Positions 6,101 through 9,671 of a stretch of DNA of 9,671 bases are shown piece after piece. The stretch lies in assembly GCA_036009105.1 (NCBI GenBank), contig DASYMJ010000155.1:1-9671 (forward strand), written 5' to 3'. Within the stretch, counting starts at the first letter, position 1; each line of letters starts with the position of its first letter. The translations under genes and the position numbers were made by a program. Source of the stretch: JAFAVZ01 sp036009105. Its GTDB lineage: Bacteria > Acidobacteriota > Thermoanaerobaculia > Gp7-AA8. Below the pieces are notes generated by a model. It did not search any database. It was not told where the DNA came from and was given only the letters and a program-made list of their open reading frames with translations.

Positions 6101-6175
6101 TTGTCGGTTATCAGTTGGCGGTTGTCAGTAGGTGCTGGCCAACCGCCAACCGATAACCGATAACCGACAACTCGT
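6100..6175. repeat. Heptanucleotide repeat element with dyad symmetry between rluD and nupC
   Basis: From 6100 the sequence runs as seven-base units: GTTGTCG, GTTATCA, GTTGGCG, GTTGTCA, GTAGGTG. From 6141 it runs as the reverse complement type: AACCGCC, AACCGAT, AACCGAT, AACCGAC, AACTCGT. The halves pair: 6101-6112 with 6159-6170 (12 bp) and 6114-6124 with 6140-6150 (11 bp), leaving a 1-by-8 internal loop and a 15-base apical loop. It fills the gap between two convergent stop codons, so it may act as a bidirectional terminator, although no T-run follows. Confidence 0.75.
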
Positions 6176-7608
6176 CACAGCAGCATCCCCGCGATCGTGG
6201 CCGTCAAAAAGTTGGCCAGCGTACCGGCGATCATGGCGCGCAGGCCTAGGCGGGCCAGGTCGCCGCGGCGGGAGGGGGCGAGCGAGCCGATGCCGCCGAT
6301 CTGGATGGCGATGGACGAGAAGTTCGCGAAGCCGCAGAGGGCGTACGTGGTGATGACGAAGCTGCGCGGATCGAGGCTGCTGCCGACGCCCGGCTCGCCG
6401 AGCTTGGCGAAGGCCACGAACTCGTTGAGCACCATGCGCGTGCCGAGCAGGTTCCCCACGGTCAGGCTGTCCTTCCAGGAGACGCCCATGGCCCAGGCGA
6501 TGGGGCGGAAGACCCAGCCGAGGAGCACGTCGAGCGAGGCGGGAAACCAGTGGCCGATGACCGGCACCGTGCTGACCAGCCAGGAGTGCACGCCGCCGAA
6601 GATGCCGTTCACCAGCGCTACCAGGGCGATGAACGCGATGAGCATGCCGGCCACGTTGAGGGAGAGATGCAGCCCCTCGATCGCGCCCCGGCCGGCGGCG
6701 TCGATCACGTTCACGTCCTGCTTCGGCACCACGACCTCGACGTCGCCGCCGGTCTTCGGCTGATCCACTTCCGGCACGATGATCTTGGCCATCATGATCG
6801 CGCCCGGTGCGGTCATGATCACGGCGGTGAGCAGGTGGATGACGTCCACCTTCGCCACCAGCACGTAGGCCGCCATGATCCCGCCCGAGATGTGAGCCAT
6901 GCCCGCGGTCATGATGGTCATCAGCTCGGACATGGTCATCTCCGGCAGGAACGGCCGGATGGTGAGCGGCGCCTCGGTCTGGCCCATGAAGATCGACGCC
7001 GCCACGGAAGTCGACTCGGCCCCCGACGCGCCCATGAAGCGGGTCATGACCTTGGCGAAGGCGCGCACGATCATCTGCATCACGCCGAGGTAGTAGAGGA
7101 TGGCGAAGATGGAGGCGATGAAGATGATGGTCGGCAGGACCATGGTGGCGAAGACGAAGCCGACCGAGCTGGAGGCCGGATCCCCGAGCGGCCCGAACAC
7201 GAACTTCGAGCCCTCCGCCGTGTAGCCGATCAACTTGTTGACCACCTCCTTGAGGTTCTCGAAGAGGTAGGCCAGCAGGTTGTAGGCGAGGAAGAGGAAG
7301 GCGGCGACCACGGCGTAGACGATCCACACCGGCTTTCGCGACCCGGCCGGCAGGAAGCGGGCCATGACGGCGATGACGATGGTCAGCAGCACGAAGATCA
7401 GTGCCGCGCCCCATCGCTCCAGCGGCGGCGCGAAGCCGCCGAAAAACGCCGCGATCTGCTCCCCTTTCAGCACGCAGATGGCGGTGACGATCTGCAGCAG
7501 CAGGCCCCAGAACACGGTGCGCCAGCGGATCGACTTCTTGTTGTTCGACAGCAGAAAAGCGATCGCCAGAATGAGGACGAACCCGATGAGGGCGGAAAAA
7601 CGCTCCAT
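6175..7608 (-). CDS. nupC: Concentrative nucleoside transporter (CNT family)
   Basis: CNT proteins import nucleosides across the inner membrane with H+ or Na+. The 477 residues contain many hydrophobic segments and the family's motifs: GQTEAP (209-214, nucleobase contact in the Vibrio cholerae CNT structure), MTAGMAHISGG (233-243), NEFVAF (395-400) and CGFANFSS (425-432, ribose contacts). The domains run in order as N-terminal helices, gate and core, with a soluble-looking loop at about 279-303. The start is ATG at 7608, with GAGGAGA seven bases upstream; a longer frame to 7680 adds a basic, non-membrane stretch covering the promoter and was rejected. It is divergent from purine nucleoside phosphorylase, so import and cleavage of nucleosides are encoded side by side. 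The coupling ion and nucleoside preference cannot be read from the sequence with certainty. Confidence 0.93.
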   Translation of the reverse strand: MERFSALIGFVLILAIAFLLSNNKKSIRWRTVFWGLLLQIVTAICVLKGEQIAAFFGGFAPPLERWGAALIFVLLTIVIAVMARFLPAGSRKPVWIVYAVVAAFLFLAYNLLAYLFENLKEVVNKLIGYTAEGSKFVFGPLGDPASSSVGFVFATMVLPTIIFIASIFAILYYLGVMQMIVRAFAKVMTRFMGASGAESTSVAASIFMGQTEAPLTIRPFLPEMTMSELMTIMTAGMAHISGGIMAAYVLVAKVDVIHLLTAVIMTAPGAIMMAKIIVPEVDQPKTGGDVEVVVPKQDVNVIDAAGRGAIEGLHLSLNVAGMLIAFIALVALVNGIFGGVHSWLVSTVPVIGHWFPASLDVLLGWVFRPIAWAMGVSWKDSLTVGNLLGTRMVLNEFVAFAKLGEPGVGSSLDPRSFVITTYALCGFANFSSIAIQIGGIGSLAPSRRGDLARLGLRAMIAGTLANFLTATIAGMLL

Positions 7609-7651
7609 GTTTTGTCTCCTCGACCTTTGCTGCCGCGTTTTGGGTCGGACC

Positions 7652-7680
7652 TTGATAGCGGACGCATCCGCGCGCGTCAA
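7652..7680 (-). promoter_or_regulatory. Sigma-70-type promoter of nupC
   Basis: On the minus strand TTGACG (7680-7675, 5/6 matches) and TATCAA (7657-7652, 4/6) are spaced by exactly 17 bases. The start would be near 7645, giving a leader of about 37 bases that contains the GAGGAGA ribosome-binding site. Confidence 0.6.
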
Positions 7681-7716
7681 CGGTTTTCAGCGATCACCGC
7701 CCGCTGCCCGCTCCCT

Positions 7717-7722
7717 TACAAT
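7717..7722 (+). promoter_or_regulatory. -10 element placed for a leaderless transcript of the nucleoside phosphorylase gene
   Basis: TACAAT (5/6 matches) ends eight bases before the ATG at 7731. Transcription usually begins 6-9 bases after the -10 box, so the RNA would start at or within a base or two of the ATG. The bases between carry no Shine-Dalgarno sequence. No convincing -35 box is present (TCACCG at 17-base spacing), so the assignment rests on the -10 box and the spacing. Confidence 0.4.
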
Positions 7723-7730
7723 GCGCGCCC

Positions 7731-8543
7731 ATGATCGAAAGCATCGACAAAGCCGTCGCCGCCGTCCGCAGCCGCTCCTCGCTCAAACCCGAGGTCGGCG
7801 TCGTGCTCGGGTCGGGGCTGGGCAGCGTCGTCTCCGCCATCGAGGTCGAGACGGAGATCCCCTACGCGGAGATCCCCGGCGCGAAGGCCTCCACCGTCGC
7901 CGGCCACTCTGGCCGCCTCATCCTCGGCCGCGTGGGCAAGGTGCCGGTGGTCGTCCTCAGCGGCCGGATGCACTTCTACGAAGGGCACGACATGGCGGAC
8001 GTGATGCTCCTCTCCCGCGTCATCGGCCGCCTCGGCATCAAGAAGCTGGTCGTGACCAACGCGGCCGGCGGGGTGAACACCTCCTACAAGGCCGGCGACC
8101 TGATGCTCATCTCCGATCACATCAACCTGATGGGCGTGAACCCATTGCGCGGACCGAACATCGACGCGCTCGGCGTGCGCTTCCCCGACCTGACCGAGGC
8201 CTACCCCGCTTCGCTTCGCGCCATCGCGAAAGATGTGGCGAAAGGGATGAACCTCAAGTTGCAGGAAGGCGTCTACCTCGCCCTCTCCGGCCCGACTTAC
8301 GAGACGCCGGCCGAGATCCGCGCCTTCCGCATCCTCGGCGCGGACGCGGTGGGCATGTCGACCGTACCGGAAGTCATCGCCATGGCCCAGATGGGCATCC
8401 CCGTCCTCGGCATCTCCTGCATCACCAACATGGCCGCCGGCGTCCTCAATCAGAAGCTGACGCATCAGGAAGTGATGGACACCACGGCCCGCGTGGAGAA
8501 GCAGTTCACGGGATTGATGCTGGGCGTGCTGGAGAAACTGTAA
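7731..8543 (+). CDS. punA: Purine nucleoside phosphorylase (trimeric, class II type)
   Basis: The enzyme cleaves purine (deoxy)nucleosides with phosphate to the free base and (deoxy)ribose 1-phosphate, the first step of purine salvage in the cytosol. The 270 residues carry the trimeric PNP motifs in order: VLGSGLG (25-31, phosphate loop), AGHSGRL (57-63), GRMHFYEGHD (78-87), TNAAGGVN (109-116), SGPTYETPAEIR (186-197), GADAVGMSTVPEV (203-215) and ITNMAAG (231-237). The Glu of YETPAE (191) and the Asn of ITN (233) are the residues that favour 6-oxopurines (inosine, guanosine) in known members. The start is ATG at 7731; there is no Shine-Dalgarno sequence and the gene may be leaderless. Its partner is the divergent nucleoside transporter. 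Methylthioadenosine phosphorylase is a relative, but the Asn/Glu pair and length argue for PNP. Confidence 0.93.
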   Translation: MIESIDKAVAAVRSRSSLKPEVGVVLGSGLGSVVSAIEVETEIPYAEIPGAKASTVAGHSGRLILGRVGKVPVVVLSGRMHFYEGHDMADVMLLSRVIGRLGIKKLVVTNAAGGVNTSYKAGDLMLISDHINLMGVNPLRGPNIDALGVRFPDLTEAYPASLRAIAKDVAKGMNLKLQEGVYLALSGPTYETPAEIRAFRILGADAVGMSTVPEVIAMAQMGIPVLGISCITNMAAGVLNQKLTHQEVMDTTARVEKQFTGLMLGVLEKL

Positions 8544-8625
8544 ATGTAGGGCCGGCTCTCAGCCGGCCCAATCGCGGCATGCCGGACCTGCCAGGCTTTG
8601 GGCCGGCTGAGAGCCGGCCCTACAT
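8544..8625. repeat. Nested inverted repeat, REP/BIME-like element
   Basis: Two 28-base arms (8544-8571 and 8598-8625) are perfect reverse complements, separated by 26 bases. Each arm also contains its own hairpin: GGGCCGGCT, a 3-base loop and AGCCGGCCC in the left arm, mirrored in the right. The spacer holds the palindrome CGGCATGCCG (8575-8584). The element begins directly after the TAA of the phosphorylase gene and ends three bases before the stop of the convergent regulator. Paired REP-type hairpins in inverted order at convergent 3' ends are the usual setting of BIMEs. It could stop transcription from both sides and stabilise 3' ends. Confidence 0.85.
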
Positions 8626-8628
8626 TGT

Positions 8629-9306
8629 TCACGGCACGAACTTGTAGCCGACGCGGTGCACGGTGATGAGGTGCCGCGGCTCGCCCGGCGTCGTCTCGAT
8701 CTTCTGCCGCAGGCGGGCCATGTGTGTGTCCACCGTGCGAGTGAAGGCGCTGCTGTCGTAGCCCCACACGTGATTGAGCAGCGCCTCGCGGCTCACCACC
8801 TCGTTGGAGTGATCGATGAAGTAGCGCAGGATGCGGAACTCGCGCGGCGTGAGGTCGAGCGGCCGCGCGGAGCGCGTCGCCTGGTAGGTCCGGAAGTCGA
8901 GGTGCACCTCGCCGAACGCGATCTCCTCGCCGACCGACTTGCGCTTCACGCGCCGCAGCACGGCCTCCACGCGCGCCGTGAGCTCGAGGAAGCTGAACGG
9001 CTTGGTGACGTAGTCATCCGCGCCCAATTTGAGGCCGACGATCTTGTCGATCTCCTGCCCCCGCGCGGTGAGCATGATGATGGGCGTCGTCTGCCCGTTC
9101 GCGCGCAGCTGCTTGCAGACGTCGAGGCCGCTCAGCTTCGGCAGCATGACGTCGAGGATGATCAGCTCGTGATCGCCGCGCGTCGCCGCGCGCAAGCCCT
9201 CGTCGCCGTCCGCCGCCATCTCCACGGTGTGGCCCTCGAACTCGAAGCCGTCGCGCAGCGCGACCGACATCGCCGGGTCGTCTTCCACGATGAGAATCCT
9301 GGTCAT
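8629..9306 (-). CDS. OmpR/PhoB-family response regulator
   Basis: This is a two-component transcription regulator of 225 residues. The receiver domain (about 3-115) has the acidic pair D9/D10, phosphoacceptor D52 in LILDVMLPK-type context (IILDVMLPKLSG), T80 and K102. A short linker follows, then a winged-helix DNA-binding domain (about 128-225) with LTPREFRIL at 152-160, the VDTHMARLRQKI recognition region (192-203) and the final VGYKFVP. All phosphorylation residues are intact. The start ATG at 9306 overlaps the stop of the upstream kinase as ATGA, which suggests coupled translation; GAGGA lies about ten bases upstream. The stimulus and target genes cannot be inferred from this window, and resemblance to PhoP/PhoB is shared by the whole family. 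Confidence 0.93.
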   Translation of the reverse strand: MTRILIVEDDPAMSVALRDGFEFEGHTVEMAADGDEGLRAATRGDHELIILDVMLPKLSGLDVCKQLRANGQTTPIIMLTARGQEIDKIVGLKLGADDYVTKPFSFLELTARVEAVLRRVKRKSVGEEIAFGEVHLDFRTYQATRSARPLDLTPREFRILRYFIDHSNEVVSREALLNHVWGYDSSAFTRTVDTHMARLRQKIETTPGEPRHLITVHRVGYKFVP

Positions 9307-9671
9307 GCGTATTCCGTCCTCGAAGGAACCGTAATCGCCTCGCTCCGGGCCAGCGGCAGCACGATGGTGAACGCGCTTCCCTCGCCCGGCGCGCTGGCCA
9401 CCTCCACCCGCCCGCCGTGCGCCTTCACGATATGGCTCACGATGGCCAGACCGAGGCCGCTGCCTTTCACGTCGTGCACGAGGCCGCTGCCGACGCGGTA
9501 GAACTTGTCGAAGATCTTCTTCTGCTCGGAGGGCGCGATGCCGATGCCGTGGTCGCGGATCTCGATGCGCACCTCGCCCTCGCGCACGGTGGCAATACGC
9601 ACCGCGACGTCGCGCTGATCGCCGGAGTACTTCACCGCGTTGTCGAGCAGGTTCACCACCGCTTGCGCCAA
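9303..9671 (-). CDS. Sensor histidine kinase, C-terminal catalytic part (partial, runs off right edge)
   Basis: The last 122 residues of a two-component kinase are present. They contain the ATP-binding HATPase domain with N box NLLDNAVKYS, G1 box DHGIGI, F box KKIFDKFYR and G2 box GSGLGLAIV, then the closing strands and a short tail ending TEYA. The sensor, membrane and phospho-His parts lie beyond the right edge, so the signal is unknown. The TTG at the edge is an internal Leu codon, not a start. The stop overlaps the regulator's ATG by four bases, so the pair is co-transcribed with the kinase first, the reverse of the more common order, and should phosphorylate the regulator at D52. Confidence 0.93.
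   Translation of the reverse strand: MAQAVVNLLDNAVKYSGDQRDVAVRIATVREGEVRIEIRDHGIGIAPSEQKKIFDKFYRVGSGLVHDVKGSGLGLAIVSHIVKAHGGRVEVASAPGEGSAFTIVLPLARSEAITVPSRTEYA

Noticed and set aside
6125..7414. 429-codon minus-strand frame overlapping nupC in another frame
   Set aside because: Its composition is Arg/Gly/His-rich with no recognisable motifs, and nupC in the same region has a full set of family motifs and a good ribosome-binding site.
7609..7730. Purine riboswitch between nupC and the phosphorylase gene
   Set aside because: The leaders are about 37 bases or absent, too short, and no three-way-junction core is visible.
6550..7734. 394-codon plus-strand frame opposite nupC
   Set aside because: A His/Asp/Arg-rich antisense shadow of nupC, extending across the nupC promoter.
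8544..8625. CRISPR-like repeat-spacer-repeat
   Set aside because: Only two repeats, in inverted rather than direct orientation, with no cas genes nearby.

Overview
The window is GC-rich bacterial chromosome, compactly coded on both strands, with ordinary housekeeping genes and no phage, plasmid, insertion sequence or CRISPR. The gene families fit a soil- or sediment-type lineage such as Acidobacteriota. That placement is an inference from the general look of the secreted protein, the PilZ protein and the base composition; no marker in the window proves it. The left end begins in a 24-G run inside infB and the right end cuts a sensor kinase, so both edge genes are partial.

Layout, left to right. 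(1) Positions 1-2700, minus strand: the rimP-nusA-infB operon (30S maturation, transcription elongation/termination, initiation factor IF-2), read right to left. Its short leader has a good promoter, a six-codon reading frame, a possible antiterminator and an intrinsic terminator placed just before rimP, which together look like a transcription attenuator. (2) 2700-3145: no intact gene, but the plus strand carries a decayed maltose O-acetyltransferase-like pseudogene with frameshifts, an internal deletion and a lost 3' end. (3) 3146-5028, minus strand: a PilZ-domain (cyclic-di-GMP receptor type) protein, and upstream of it a secreted protein of unknown function with two repeat-like domains; a strong intrinsic terminator separates them. 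(4) 5129-6100, plus strand: an RluD-family 23S rRNA pseudouridine synthase. (5) 6100-6175: a heptanucleotide repeat element with dyad symmetry between the convergent rluD and nupC genes. (6) 6175-8543: divergent nupC (concentrative nucleoside transporter) and purine nucleoside phosphorylase, a nucleoside uptake and salvage pair. (7) 8544-8625: a nested inverted repeat of REP/BIME type that fills the space between convergent genes. (8) 8629-9671, minus strand: an OmpR/PhoB-type response regulator and its upstream sensor kinase, overlapping by ATGA.

The most interesting signals are the candidate uORF-controlled attenuator before rimP-nusA-infB, an internal duplication in the N-terminal domain of NusA, the two structured intergenic repeats, and an apparently leaderless purine nucleoside phosphorylase gene. 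No new defence or biosynthetic system is evident.
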